The position numbers were made by a program, and so were the translations under genes. Shown one piece after another: positions 37,804 to 48,423 of a DNA stretch of 64,000 nt. The notes beneath the pieces were generated by a model that worked only from the letters and a program-made list of their open reading frames with translations, searched no databases and was not told where the DNA came from. Each line of letters starts with the position of its first letter. The first letter of the stretch is position 1. Origin of the DNA: Nemertoderma westbladi (lineage: Eukaryota > Xenacoelomorpha > Nemertodermatida > Nemertodermatidae); NCBI GenBank assembly GCA_032718475.1, contig JAUCBJ010006608.1, positions 1-64,000 of the forward strand. Reading direction: 5' to 3'.

Positions 37804-38091
37804 GTATAAAGAGCGTCAGCCTGCATTTAATAAATATATTTTAATACAAAACAGGTCGAACGCAAAGAGGCTTATAATGAAGACGAGTACTGCATTGATT
37901 ATATTCCTATAAACCACCTGGCTTTGCATATTGAACGTGCGTTTGGAAATAAGTTCGTGCTACCCTTCCGTGGGTGGTAGATGTCGCGGTTATGTATTGG
38001 TGGGTGGGGGGAGGGGGGGGGGGGGTGCAGATTAAAAGGGGTGAACACGTACTGTCCCCCTTTCTTTGATTAATTGGTGGTGTGGGTTAAT
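37804..38091 (+). repeat. Target-repeat family, left half of the copy split by the Polinton
   Basis: Matches 28,054-28,342 nearly base for base, including GGGTGGTAGATGTCGCGG and GTGAACACGTACTGTCCCCC, and ends at GTTAAT (38,086-38,091), the Polinton target duplication. Confidence 0.9.
38086..38091 (+). repeat. Polinton target-site duplication, left (GTTAAT)
   Basis: GTTAAT lies directly outside the element start and is repeated at 55,050-55,055. Six-bp duplications are the rule for Polinton integrases. Confidence 0.9.
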
Positions 38092-38534
38092 AGTAGTAGG
38101 AGAAACATAGACCTGGGAGTACTCCTCCCTAGCTTGGGCTACGGGCTAGATCTCGGAGGGCTATTAAAAATGCCAAATTCCGGTGCTAAATCGTGGTGTT
38201 TAATGACCATCTGTCACCAACAGTATTGATTCGCGTCGTTGCCTTGCCTTCAACCAATCGTTGCTTATTCACCTACGCGTAGCCTAACCTCGACCGATCG
38301 ACCGACCGACTGAATGCTGTTAACACTACTAACGACGACGTGGCCATCTACACGCATCACCACACATATACCCTACCCAATATTATATCGATTGCCAACT
38401 CAACGATTTACTCACCGCTAGCTAGTGCTACTCTTCGACAGCCATCGCCAATCCAACCAACCAAGCAGCCTACCAGTCCAGCACTATGATACGTGAAATT
38501 CCGCCACGTTCCAACTACACGTATACGAACATTT
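38092..38534 (+). repeat. Polinton left terminal inverted repeat
   Basis: The outer ~190 bp are almost identical to the inverted right end. Homology resumes after a gap at ACGACGTGGCCATCTACACGC (38,334-38,354) and continues to about 38,534 (CACGTTCCA, CGTATACGA). The right repeat is about 80 bp longer because of an internal insertion. TIRs are where terminal-protein-primed replication would begin. Confidence 0.9.
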
Positions 38535-38870
38535 CCATAGTTACTCAACCTAACCAATCCCACAGCATCTGTGCGATATTGAAAGGCTACCACTAACATT
38601 ATACTGTGCGTTTTTATTATAATAATTATTGATTATTACACACAATCCTATGATTCATATTCTTTCACGTATTTCCTAACCACGCAACCAACCAGCCATT
38701 CATCCACGTTGCACCCCATCTCTTTTCTTATTCGTCGATGATTATGACAGGTCCCATCTCTTCTTCGTTGACTATGCCACATCGCAAATTTATATATAAC
38801 TGAATGTTTTTAATAAAATTCATCACTTGTAATCTTCATGGTAATATATTGATACCATATCTAATTTTTT

Positions 38871-39151
38871 GTTCTCACTCTGAAATTGTGTTATTTCCTT
38901 AATAATTTCTACATTATCTTACTCGTTGTATATTCGTTGGTTGGAAACACTCGAATAAATGATACTGATTCCCACATTGGGTTTCTAAACGTAATTATGT
39001 AACTCAAAGGAAATCTCGTTTGGATGTGCGGGATAATTTTTAGTATCGATGAATATATTAATCAAAGACGACTAGCAAAACTTATATTGAAACTGTTTCA
39101 ATATAAGTTTTTGCTATTCGTCTTTGATTAATACAATTTTAGAGTGAGAAC
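38871..39151. repeat. Outer inverted repeat enclosing the polB-derived hairpin
   Basis: GTTCTCACTCTGAAATTGT (38,871-38,889) is inverted at 39,133-39,151 with one mismatch. The right arm begins at the base after the inner hairpin ends. A TCACTTGTAAT block is also directly repeated (about 38,823 and 39,191), so the leader region of the first gene has been rearranged. Confidence 0.8.
39057..39132. repeat. Tight hairpin whose arms are near copies of polB motif B
   Basis: The left arm (39,057-39,092) and right arm (39,096-39,132) pair with one mismatch and one bulge around a 3-nt loop. The left arm aligns in the sense direction with 43,637-43,674 inside polB: ATTAATCAAAG, CGACT, GCAAAA and TTATATTGAAAC are shared, separated by only two substitutions and one 1-2-nt difference. 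The upstream ATCGAT is also in register. The hairpin lies about 100 nt before the ATG at 39,231. A rightward transcript through it would carry both sense and antisense polB sequence. Function unknown. Confidence 0.85.
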
Positions 39152-39230
39152 TATGGCGTCAATTTATTACAGCAATACGGTTTAAAATTTATCACTTGTA
39201 ATATTTTTCGTATTTATTATTATTATTATT

Positions 39231-40298
39231 ATGGCCTTAACGCAAAAAACCGGAGCAACAAATAGCTGGAAATTTACTTACAATAAATATACTTGTACCG
39301 TCGTTCACAGCAAGTATTTTATTGTGGAATCTCAGGAGGACAACGAATCAATTTGTTTTTCCCATCAAGATACCCGCTATTTGTTAGACATTCTAGAAAC
39401 AACAACCAACAACCAACATCAATCCAGACCAGCAATTATACCAGGTAGGATATATCCAACTCTTCGTTTTGCTCGGGGAAATTTGAATATTTCCATCAAC
39501 CCCACATCGGGTGATGTTTACGTTCAGAAACAAGGCAAATGTAAAGTTCTCAACAAAGCTTTTACTGAAGTTCTAATTCAATACAGAGGGAAATTATTGC
39601 AATTTCTCTCTCCACCGCTAGAGATTATTAGCGATCAATTCTACATTGAATTATCAAATCCAGAGTTTATTGGATTTGTAACAGCTTTTAAAGGAACCAA
39701 CTATGTTGGCTTATGGAAAATCAGCCTCAGATACGCTGATAGTGTTGGTTTTAACTATTATACAGGTTTCAATTTGTCAAAACAGGAACTAACCGTTTTG
39801 TTGCGAGAGTGGGACAACCAAGTCGATGAAACAGACAAGCATCTTTTTGATAAAAATATCATTCAATTATCAGACCGGCTCAAAATGATTAAAACCAATA
39901 ATAAAAAAATTATTATTATCACCAACACCGATAATTCTACTGAATTAGGTGCCGGCGGAAATTCTATTGAGTTGCATTACCTGAATGATAAAGCTCATAT
40001 TAGTTTTCTCAAAGAATCGATGGATGGCGTTTCTCTTACTGAAGCCCATGTTGACGGTTTTGTCCTTTTGGATAAACCTAAAGCATTCGTAGAGATCCCA
40101 TCACCTAATCCAGATGTTGAAGAGAGTTGCTCTCAACCGCAACAGGTCTTTCCTGAAATATTACCTCGAAAGCCAAGATCATCGAGTAAATTTACCAACG
40201 CATCACCTGCAAAGAAACAGAAAGTTGTCAGTAACCCAGTTCTAGTAGAGCCTGTTACTAATTCTCCATGGAAACCAGATTATTATCCTAATATGTAA
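39231..40298 (+). CDS. Polinton protein of unknown function, possible PC4-like DNA-binding domain
   Basis: First rightward gene, 355 residues, ATG at 39,231 directly after a (TTA/ATT)n run. Around residues 165-200 the segment GLWKISLRYADS then YYTGFNLSKQELTVLLREW resembles the beta-strand plus GxxLsxxE...L helix of PC4-type single-stranded DNA-binding domains. The N-terminus has a similar ICFSHQDTRYLLDIL. The C-terminal ~60 residues are polar and include a basic PRKPRSSSKF...KKQK cluster that looks like a nuclear localisation signal. A ssDNA-binding or transcription role in element replication would fit, but the match is by eye and weak. The frame is intact. Confidence 0.55.
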   Translation: MALTQKTGATNSWKFTYNKYTCTVVHSKYFIVESQEDNESICFSHQDTRYLLDILETTTNNQHQSRPAIIPGRIYPTLRFARGNLNISINPTSGDVYVQKQGKCKVLNKAFTEVLIQYRGKLLQFLSPPLEIISDQFYIELSNPEFIGFVTAFKGTNYVGLWKISLRYADSVGFNYYTGFNLSKQELTVLLREWDNQVDETDKHLFDKNIIQLSDRLKMIKTNNKKIIIITNTDNSTELGAGGNSIELHYLNDKAHISFLKESMDGVSLTEAHVDGFVLLDKPKAFVEIPSPNPDVEESCSQPQQVFPEILPRKPRSSSKFTNASPAKKQKVVSNPVLVEPVTNSPWKPDYYPNM

Positions 40299-40384
40299 GC
40301 CTAATCATAAGTTAAACTCTTTGCGGTTTCCAATAGTCATAAGCGATTGGTGATTGGTGATTGGTTTAAAATTATTTCCCTCGC

Positions 40385-40497
40385 TAGCATATAAATGTTT
40401 AGATATAGTCAATATCATATCATTTCATTTTATTTTAATCTTTGGACATATTTTATTATTATCATTATTATTATTATTTATCTAAACAAACTTCAAC
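40385..40497 (+). promoter_or_regulatory. Putative polB promoter/leader
   Basis: A TATA-like GCATATAAATG lies at about 40,387, some 110 nt before the polB ATG. The leader ends in a TTATTATTATT run and an A-rich ATG context. Position and composition only. Confidence 0.35.
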
Positions 40498-43400
40498 ATG
40501 GATAAAATAACAATATGTTGTTCATTCTGTCATATGAATGTAACTAGACATAATTATTTACGCCACCTACGCTCGCATTTTGAAAGTTATTCTTGTTTTA
40601 AGTGTCATGTCGTGACTTCATGCAGCGAAATTTGTAAACGACATGAAACAACTACTGGTTGTAAAGAAATGGAGTTCCGCACCTATCAATTGACTTGTTC
40701 TACCTGTAATAAAGAGTATACATATGAGAATTATATACGACACGATTGTCACTTGAAATGTTTCTACACAAGAAAGCGTAAATTTCCGCAACATAAAAAT
40801 ATAATATCCAGAAAAAACTTAAGGGTGGCTCTTGGTACATGCGTAACAATTTTTACGCGGGAACAAGAAGCTCACGATAATCATCTTGAAATTTATGTCC
40901 ACGACCTCCCAACTTCTAGAGATTATCCCGATGTAGAAACAGCATTAGTGCAAATTCGAGGTAATATTCTTCAGTTAATATTAGATAGATTGAAAGAAAT
41001 GAATGTTCAAAGACTGTGGTTAGGTCTAAATGTATTAATGTACAGATCACATTTTTCAGAAGGTGAGCAATTGGAAACCTTTTATTTTAATTCTTCCGGT
41101 GGTGCTATTAATACTGTAGATTCATCGCAAAGTTTTGACACATGGTTTGAGTATGTGGTGGAAAATATGTTACAAAAAATAGCCATCTTTAACACACGTG
41201 GTTCGGGGTGGCGTATTAAATCTTTATTAAGGGTTGAAATTAAATTAGCTGAATCTAAGTGTAGGTCGTTACTATATAAGGGGCATGGATATATGGAATT
41301 ACCTAAGGCTCTATCAGGTAAACAGTGTGTTATAAATGTACAATCGGCTGATAATGACTGTTTTAAATGGGCAATTATATCTGCAAAATTTAGTAGCAAA
41401 GTGAAAAACAACAAACAGCGTACTTCGTCGTACAAAAATTATATGAGTCATTTCATTTTTGACAATGGGAAAAATGATTATCCAACAGAGTGGCAGTTAG
41501 CGATTAAACTTTTTGAAAAACAAAATTCAAAATATATAATTAATTTACTATGTTGGAATAACGACAACAAACGCACCCCCGTATCTATATTAAGACAACC
41601 TCCGTTTAGTAAAATTACACCCGATAAACAGTTATTAAATATATTACTTGTAGTAAAAAATAACAATGTACCTAAACTGAATCATTATGTTTGCATAACT
41701 AACCTGAATCGATTGCTGAATATGAGAGCTCTTCATGTCATGAATAGGAAATATTGCGAAAGGTGTTTGACACATTTTTTTCGTGCGGAAGTTCTTCATC
41801 GACACCGTCTCGCCTGCTACCAAGGAAGAAGTCAACGATAGAAACTACCTAATAAAAAAAGAACACACATTAGTTTTACAAATTTAGATAGAACCTTAAC
41901 CCCATTGTTTGTCACCTACTTTGATATAGAATGTATCTTACAACCGTCAGTTAATAATCAAATTATACAGGAGCATATACAGTGTGCTGTGAGTTATTTA
42001 ATTGTTCCCAATACTGAATTAATTGATGCTCCAAAATGTCATTTGAAAACATTCGTAAAGTCAAATAAGAATAATTGTATTCAAGATTTCTTAGATTCAT
42101 TATATACTGATTTAACTGAATTATATTGTTGGTCAGAAATATACACGCATAAAACTATGTCATTTACTAATATTGATTTTGTAAATTTTGAACAAGCAAA
42201 ATTTTGTTTTTATTGTAATGTTACTTTAAATAATAATGTAGGGAAAAACAGACATCATTCACATATTACAGGTAAATATATTGCGGCAGCCTGTAATAGT
42301 TGTAACCGAAGTTTATCATTGAAACGATACCTGTATGTACTTTGCGGTCATAATTCCAACAATTACGATATACATTGTATATTACAAAGCGGATTTAGAG
42401 ATAAGAAATACACAGATTGGGATATAAAGGTTATACCGAGAAATACAGAACGATATATTTCACTGAGTGCATTTATCCCAATTAAAAACACTTCTAAGAA
42501 AATTGAGTTACGTTTCTTAGACACATATCAATTTTTAAGCTTTTCTTTAAGTAATTTAGTTGAGTGTTCAACAAAGGATGTAGCGAGTCATGATATAAGC
42601 TCAATTTTACCTATTACTCTACAAGAAATGAAATATTTTTATCCAAACTTGAATAACTCAACAATTAAACGGAAAGAAGTATTTCCATACGAGTACTTGA
42701 CAGATATAAATAAATTTAATGATACTGGTTTGCCGTCTATAAATAATTTTTTTTAGTAACTTAAGTCAAAAAACATGCACAATTGAAGATTATACGTTTG
42801 CGGGAATATCATGGGTAGAATTCGACTGTGTGAATCTCAAAGATTATCTTTTAGCCTATTTAAAACTCGATGTTTGTTTGCTTGCTGATATATTTGAGAA
42901 TTTTAGGAATGTTTGTAAACAAAATTACGATTTAGAAGCGGTTTTTTACTGTAGTATCGCGTCATTTACCTATGATTGCGCGCTAAAATATAATAAATGT
43001 AAAATAGAATTAATAAAGGATTATCAGACATATAGAGATTTTGAAAAATCAATTAGGGGTGGTGTTTCATTTTGTCGTAAGCATTATATAGAATCAAATA
43101 TACCAGGTACAAGTACATATGATTCTACTAAGGAAGAATGCCATATTTTTAATATTGATTTCAACTCTTTATATTCTGGGAATTTAAGTAAAAAACTACC
43201 CACCTCACAATTCAAAGAAGTAAGTATTAAACATTTAGAGAATGCAATTCCAGAAAAACTAATCGAGTACTTGGTAGATTTAGACATTGATGGATCTACT
43301 GGATATTTTTTAATATGTGATTTAAATTATCCCAAGGCTATTCACGATCAAACATTACAATTACCGTTAGCTCCTGAGCATTTAAGTATAAATGAATCAA

Positions 43401-44884
43401 TGCTTTCGCCTTATATGATGGAAAAATTTAATAACTTGTCAATACAAAGAGGTACCTCCCGTAAATATAGAATGTCTATACCAAAACTCATGCTGACACA
43501 ATTTGATAAAGAGTTTTATCATTTACATTTGAAACTGTTAAAATTTTATATAAAACATGGATTAATTGTTACTAAACTACATAAATTATATTCTTTTCAA
43601 CAAGAATTTGTATTTAAAAATTACATCGATTTTAATATTAATCAAAGGCGACTGGCAAAAAGTTATATTGAAACAGCTGTCGCGAAATTGCTCAATAATT
43701 CGCTGTTTGGCAAATCAATAGAAAAGATAAGAGATCGATGTAACTTCCGTATTGCAAATAGCAACGATAAATGCGATCAATTGGTAAATCGTATTAATCA
43801 TGAACAATTTATAATATACAATAATACACTATCAGGACATTTATTAGTGAAAGACTCTGTAACTCTCGATAAGCCTATATTTATTGGTAGCACTGTGTTG
43901 GACTTGGCTAAATTGGATATGTATGAGCTGTATTACAATAAATTGCTACCTATTGAGAAAGAATTAAACTGCCGTATTGAAATTGCTGCATCAGAGACTG
44001 ACTCATTGATAGGTTGTTACTATAATACATCGCAGAATAATTTTTTAAAAGCATTAATTAAAAATAATATTTTAGATACATCCAATTACCCTAAGGATCA
44101 CCCACTCTACAGCGATAAAAATAAATCCAGACTCTATTACTGTAAAGACGAACTAGCCTCACGTGAAATTAAACAAGCAGTATTTTTAAGACCAAAATTA
44201 TATTCAATTTTGGAATGGAATAATAAAAATATTCGTAGAGCAAAAGGTATTACAAGAGCTGTTATGGAAACGAATATTATACATGAAGAATATTTAAAAG
44301 CATATAACTCAAATGAAGAAATAAAAAAAAACATACACAGATTTCAATCTAAATTACATCGTATTTATACCTTAAAGCAAAATAAATTTGCACTCAGTAG
44401 CTTTGATGATAAACTTTATTGGGTTGATAAAAATCAATCACTTCCTTGGGGGCACTATAAAACAAACCTCAAAAAACCTATAAAAATATCAAATATACCA
44501 ATTTATGAAGAACCAAAAGACGACGGTGTTGATGATGAATATCAAATAGTAAATAAAAATATAAGTTGTAAGCAGATTATTTATGGACTTAATTTAAAAG
44601 AATTAAAAAATCAATTGAATGGTAAAATTGTACTCAAACCTAATCAGTTTATATATAAGGTATTTGGTGCAACCATATTAATGTTTACAAATGGACGAAT
44701 AACAATTCTCGGTAGAAAATATAATTTTAATAAAGTGAAAAAACATATATTAGAAAAAACAAACATTAATTTGATTTTTAAATCAATCAATTTGTGTACT
44801 TATATTTTTAGTATCGATACTGTAATTTATAGGTTACTTATAAACAATATCGGTTTTATGTTATATTTGATAATGTTAAACTAG
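40498..44884 (+). pseudogene. polB: Protein-primed DNA polymerase B, interrupted
   Basis: Replicates the element from a terminal protein. The first block (447 codons) has three N-terminal Cys/His fingers (CSFCHMN...HLRSH), the Polinton N-terminal motif NVQSADNDCFKWAI and a further finger, CERCLTHFF...HRHRLAC. It stops at TAG 41,839-41,841, but the same frame then continues with the exonuclease: ExoI FDIE (41,920-41,931) and ExoII HNSNNYDIH (near 42,350). A shift of one base occurs at a T8 run (42,747-42,754). The next block holds ExoIII YLKLDVCLLAD, polymerase motif A DFNSLYSG (near 43,160), motif B LLNNSLFGK (near 43,690) and motif C SETDSLIG (near 43,995). Motif C has Glu where DTDS is usual. 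After the stop at 44,884 coding-like sequence seems to continue in another frame for ~25 codons. Total length fits the family. Family identity is firm; function is unlikely. Confidence 0.93.
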
Positions 44885-45756
44885 AAATTTCATACGACCC
44901 TGAAATATTCAATAACTGTAAAGTCAGAATAAATAATATTGTTGTTGTTTGCTGTTTCTACACTGGTAAATGTACATTAATGTGTTCCCCGTTTAAATTT
45001 CATATATATTATCCTATATTCAACAAACTGGTTAATAATTTATTATTGTTTGGTGTGGGGGTTTTTGATGTAAAATATAATTAGTGTGAGTGAAATTTAT
45101 TGTTGTTGCTGTTTGGTGGTGGAGATTTTTACTGTAAAATATATATATATTAAATTGGAGGGAGAAGAAATTTATGAATATTTTTTTTTTAAATCAACAA
45201 CTAGTTTGAGGGGAAATTAACTAACTAACTTCAGTAGAGCGATTGCTTGTAACACTCAAGTAGGCATAGTATACTCAGTGGCCGTAGCTAGCTAGCTAGC
45301 TAACTAAGCATCGCTGCTCACGAGTGAGCTACAATAGCGCATCTGTTACTTATGAGTGTGCGTGTGTGTGCAGCAGACAACGCTAAGCTCAGTGAGAAAA
45401 AGATTAGGGGTATGTGCTGGTATTCATAGTCAAAGACGACGCCATCCTATCTGTTACTAGTCTGTATACCGGCACATATTATTATTATTAAAACATCCTC
45501 TATGCATCTCCCTACATTCAGAATAGAACAATGAACAGAGCATATATCGCTAATCCGCATGGGAAAGGTTTATGTTCTACATTTTGTTAACTATGTTAAT
45601 TATTTTATAATTTTTTGTAATGTAAACATCTGCGACCCACTGCAAAAATATATATAAACTCAATTTTCAAACAATGACCTATAATTTTGTTAACCAAAAT
45701 AAGAAAAAAAAATAAAAATACCGGTATACTGTATCCACCCTGTCTGTTACCCTTAG
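44885..45756. other. Polinton non-coding region after polB
   Basis: The first ~80 bases may be an out-of-frame polB tail. The rest is AT-rich with a (TAGC)n run near 45,288 and GTGTGTGTG near 45,360. No other gene is seen. Confidence 0.5.
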
Positions 45757-45791
45757 ACTATATATATAAACTAACCTGAGACAGCAAGAAG
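45757..45791 (+). promoter_or_regulatory. TATA-like promoter before the 133-residue gene
   Basis: GACTATATATATAAACTAAC places a TATA box about 30 nt before the ATG at 45,792. That would give a very short leader. Confidence 0.35.
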
Positions 45792-46193
45792 ATGACTTTC
45801 GCCTATATCAACAACCGGTCGTTGAAAAGCAGCATAAAGTTTGATTTTGAGAGTGAGGATACTTTTGTATCATCCTCAAACGTATCTGATTTGGAAATCA
45901 GATACATTAATAAAAAATTTGAAATCGGATTTACCAATATCATCAATCACGAACATGGTGTAACAAAGTTAGAAACAACAAAAAACTTTACTTTGAACAT
46001 AAGAATAAATCCAGGAACGGAAGAAGAAGAAGAAGTTACCGGTAATCAAAACGAATTAATACCACTACAAGAGAATTGGGAAACAGAGACCGCTGCAACT
46101 ATACCAGAACCGATAGAGACTATTTGGAAAGAAATTAAACTAGCAATGCCTACCTGTAATAATAATAGGCCTAATCATCAACATTTTTCATAG
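45792..46193 (+). CDS. Small Polinton protein of unknown function
   Basis: 133 residues, ATG at 45,792, last gene of the rightward block. The N-terminal two thirds look like a compact beta-rich domain (SIKFDFESEDTFVSS, LEIRYINKKFEIGFTNI). The C-terminal third is acidic (EEEEEV) and Pro/Thr/Glu-rich, then ends in an Asn/His-rich tail. No motif I recognise. The codon usage is like its neighbours, so it is probably real. Confidence 0.55.
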   Translation: MTFAYINNRSLKSSIKFDFESEDTFVSSSNVSDLEIRYINKKFEIGFTNIINHEHGVTKLETTKNFTLNIRINPGTEEEEEVTGNQNELIPLQENWETETAATIPEPIETIWKEIKLAMPTCNNNRPNHQHFS

Positions 46194-47248
46194 ATGGATA
46201 CTGGTATCTAACTAGTACACATGTACACCCGTACACTCATACTCATTTCTGCATTTATAAAGTAGACCTAAATGTCACCGGTCTGTGTATGTCTATATTA
46301 TATGTAATTTAACTTAAAAAGTGGACGCATAAATAAATAAAATAAACTAACTAACTATGTTTTATATAGGTTCGTTAACATAGAGTGAATGTTAGTAACC
46401 AGAGAATGTGGTGGATTTTATATAGTTATAGCTCAAACCACACCTATTGTATCAGCTAGAGTAACAGAGTGCGAGGGGATTTTATAGGGCCTATAGCGCT
46501 ACCGAGGCCTAACCATACCTATTGTATCAATGTGGTAGGGGGGCTTTCAGTTGAGGAGTACCGTAGTCATTAGGCCTATATGCCTAACGAATGAATGTGT
46601 GCCTATCCGTGTGTTCTAAAGGTTAACCGTAAAGCATATTGGGTCAACATTCGAAAAGGGGGCCGCATAAAGTTAACTATAGCTGTATAGGCTTACCTAT
46701 GCAACAGCAGTAGCCCGCAGTAATGTAGATTAGACCAATTAAAGTTGTAAACAGAAAATTGGAAGCATTCAAGTGTAATAACCTAATCCTTAAATCAAAG
46801 AAACCAGCACCAGCATGCTCTTGCTCTATTTAAGTATACCGGTACAAGAGTGCTACGGTGCCGGTACCAGTAGGCCTATTGTTAGGTGGGCCTCCTCTAA
46901 TGCTGCATTCACGAACCCCCATGTCGACTTAATTTAATTTTATTATTAGTAAGTACGGTACCGGTAACGCTAAAGCTCTGTGGTTGCTGTTGGGGCCATT
47001 CTGCCGTTCTACAGTTTAGCATTGTTGGTATATGTAGTAAAATCAGCTAGCTACTGGTAGTTAAACTCTGATACAACAGCCGGCTACCGGTAGGTGAGGT
47101 GTGTTTGTGTGTACGTGTGAAAACTTAAGCCCTATACCTTCAGTCAAACTGAGATATTAAAAAATAGATTTTAATGTTTTTATTATTTTTATTGACATTA
47201 AAACAATTACATTATAGCATCACATTACATTACATGCTTAGAGTAAAC
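46194..47248. other. Polinton intergenic region between convergent gene blocks
   Basis: No open frame of note. Rich in short TACCGGTA/TAGGCCTA-type palindromic words, unlike the AT-rich coding parts. This is the only gap large enough to have held another gene, and nothing coding-like remains. Confidence 0.6.
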
Positions 47249-47863
47249 CTACAGTACATCTTCCACCGCAGTTATTTCTTTCTGTTTATCATCATCATCA
47301 TCAGTCGCAGTTAAACGCGTTAAACGCTTTCTCACAAAAAATCGTTTCAATTCAAACCCACCGACATGTTTTGCTGAGCAATACCGCAGACAGTTATCCT
47401 TTGTGTTTAAGTGGAACGCACATTTATTTTCCAGTGCAATAAATTGATCGTGGAAGCGACAGGGGGTTAAATAATTGTAATATTGCTGATTATATATCCA
47501 CAATTTATCCATCGAATTTGCTGCGAGAACATCAAGTTGGGAAACTAATATTGCCCGCTTCATCAACCCAAATACATGTATATTTTTTTTATATTTTAAA
47601 TGTCTCTTCATGTATTTTTTAAAGTCATCTTGCGAAATGTCGCCGTAGTCCCAGGGCAAATGAGAAGTCATATCTCGTAAATTGTTTACGTGAGCTACAT
47701 CTAAAGCTGATAACTTAATATTAGGTGGGCCTTTAATTAAAAACGTCTTTACATTAGTTTTGGTGTAATTAGAATCGAATATAGCAAATTCTTTAAATAC
47801 TACCGGATACTCTTTATTGTCTATCTTATAATATTGAAAATCAACAAAAATAATATTATCCAT
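47249..47863 (-). CDS. Polinton protein, possible RNase-H-fold (Maelstrom/DnaQ-like)
   Basis: 204 residues, last leftward gene. It opens with IIFVDFQYYKI, continues with a strand-like EFAIFDSNY, then a HLPWDYGDIS segment, and a C-terminal Cys/His cluster ENKCAFHLNTKDNCLRYCSAKH before a basic and acidic tail. The acidic first strand and the Cys-His-Cys cluster recall DnaQ-like exonuclease folds such as the Maelstrom domain, in which metal-binding residues are replaced by Cys/His. This is by-eye similarity. Proteins of this kind recur in animal Polintons and have no agreed function. Frame intact. Confidence 0.5.
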   Translation of the reverse strand: MDNIIFVDFQYYKIDNKEYPVVFKEFAIFDSNYTKTNVKTFLIKGPPNIKLSALDVAHVNNLRDMTSHLPWDYGDISQDDFKKYMKRHLKYKKNIHVFGLMKRAILVSQLDVLAANSMDKLWIYNQQYYNYLTPCRFHDQFIALENKCAFHLNTKDNCLRYCSAKHVGGFELKRFFVRKRLTRLTATDDDDDKQKEITAVEDVL

Positions 47864-47894
47864 TTTATCTGATAAACAAAAGCTAAATGATTAA

Positions 47895-48350
47895 TTACAA
47901 TGCTTGTTGGTTTATTTTATAATAATTAACAAGCCATTTATATAATATTATTTCATTTATTTCCACATTATTTGTAAACGCACTCATTGGATAGTTTGTG
48001 TGAATTCGATTTACCAAGTAATAAAGACAGTATAGGCCGCATGTGGTCCTCCTTGGGTCTTTAAATTGTTTGCGAGTAGTACGCCATCTTGCGGAATTTT
48101 TCTCAAGCCATTTTTCGATGCATCTGTTTGGATATTTTGATCCGAATGAATCAAATAATTCAGCCTCATTATCTTGTATATATATTGCGATCCAATGAAT
48201 CCCAGGCAGATGCTCTTTATCGGTATTTACTATTAACCCATAATCTCTTTGCTTATTATTATTATCTAATTTAGGTAATTTATTAGCTGGAAACGCTCCC
48301 AAATAGTGACCACCCACTGGAAACATATCAAGGTCCTCTGTAGATAACAT
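47895..48350 (-). CDS. Adenain-like cysteine protease (virion maturation protease)
   Basis: 151 residues. Catalytic residues line up with the adenovirus protease/ULP1 fold: His52 in GIHWIAIYI, Asp67 in LFDSFGSKYP, Gln95 in RKQFKDP and Cys104 in TTCGLYCLYYL. The short N-terminal region has the GGHYLGAFPANKLP segment that precedes the core in Polinton proteases. In this family the enzyme cleaves capsid and core precursors after Gly-Gly-type sites. It lies directly downstream of a basic protein with GG motifs (48,424-48,897), a likely substrate. Length is slightly short but the catalytic set is complete; this is one of the intact genes. Confidence 0.92.
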   Translation of the reverse strand: MLSTEDLDMFPVGGHYLGAFPANKLPKLDNNNKQRDYGLIVNTDKEHLPGIHWIAIYIQDNEAELFDSFGSKYPNRCIEKWLEKNSARWRTTRKQFKDPRRTTCGLYCLYYLVNRIHTNYPMSAFTNNVEINEIILYKWLVNYYKINQQAL

Positions 48351-48423
48351 ACTTAATCGATATGTATTTCTTTCCTGCTATTTAAACTTAATGATTGATC
48401 ATAAATATTAAAAACGATTACAT

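Noticed and set aside
41082-41435. Antisense 117-residue frame in polB
   Set aside because: Shadow of the polymerase coding strand.
42747-42754. Programmed ribosomal frameshift in polB as the main explanation
   Set aside because: No downstream stimulatory structure is evident, and other genes of the same element also carry lesions; decay or a homopolymer error is simpler.
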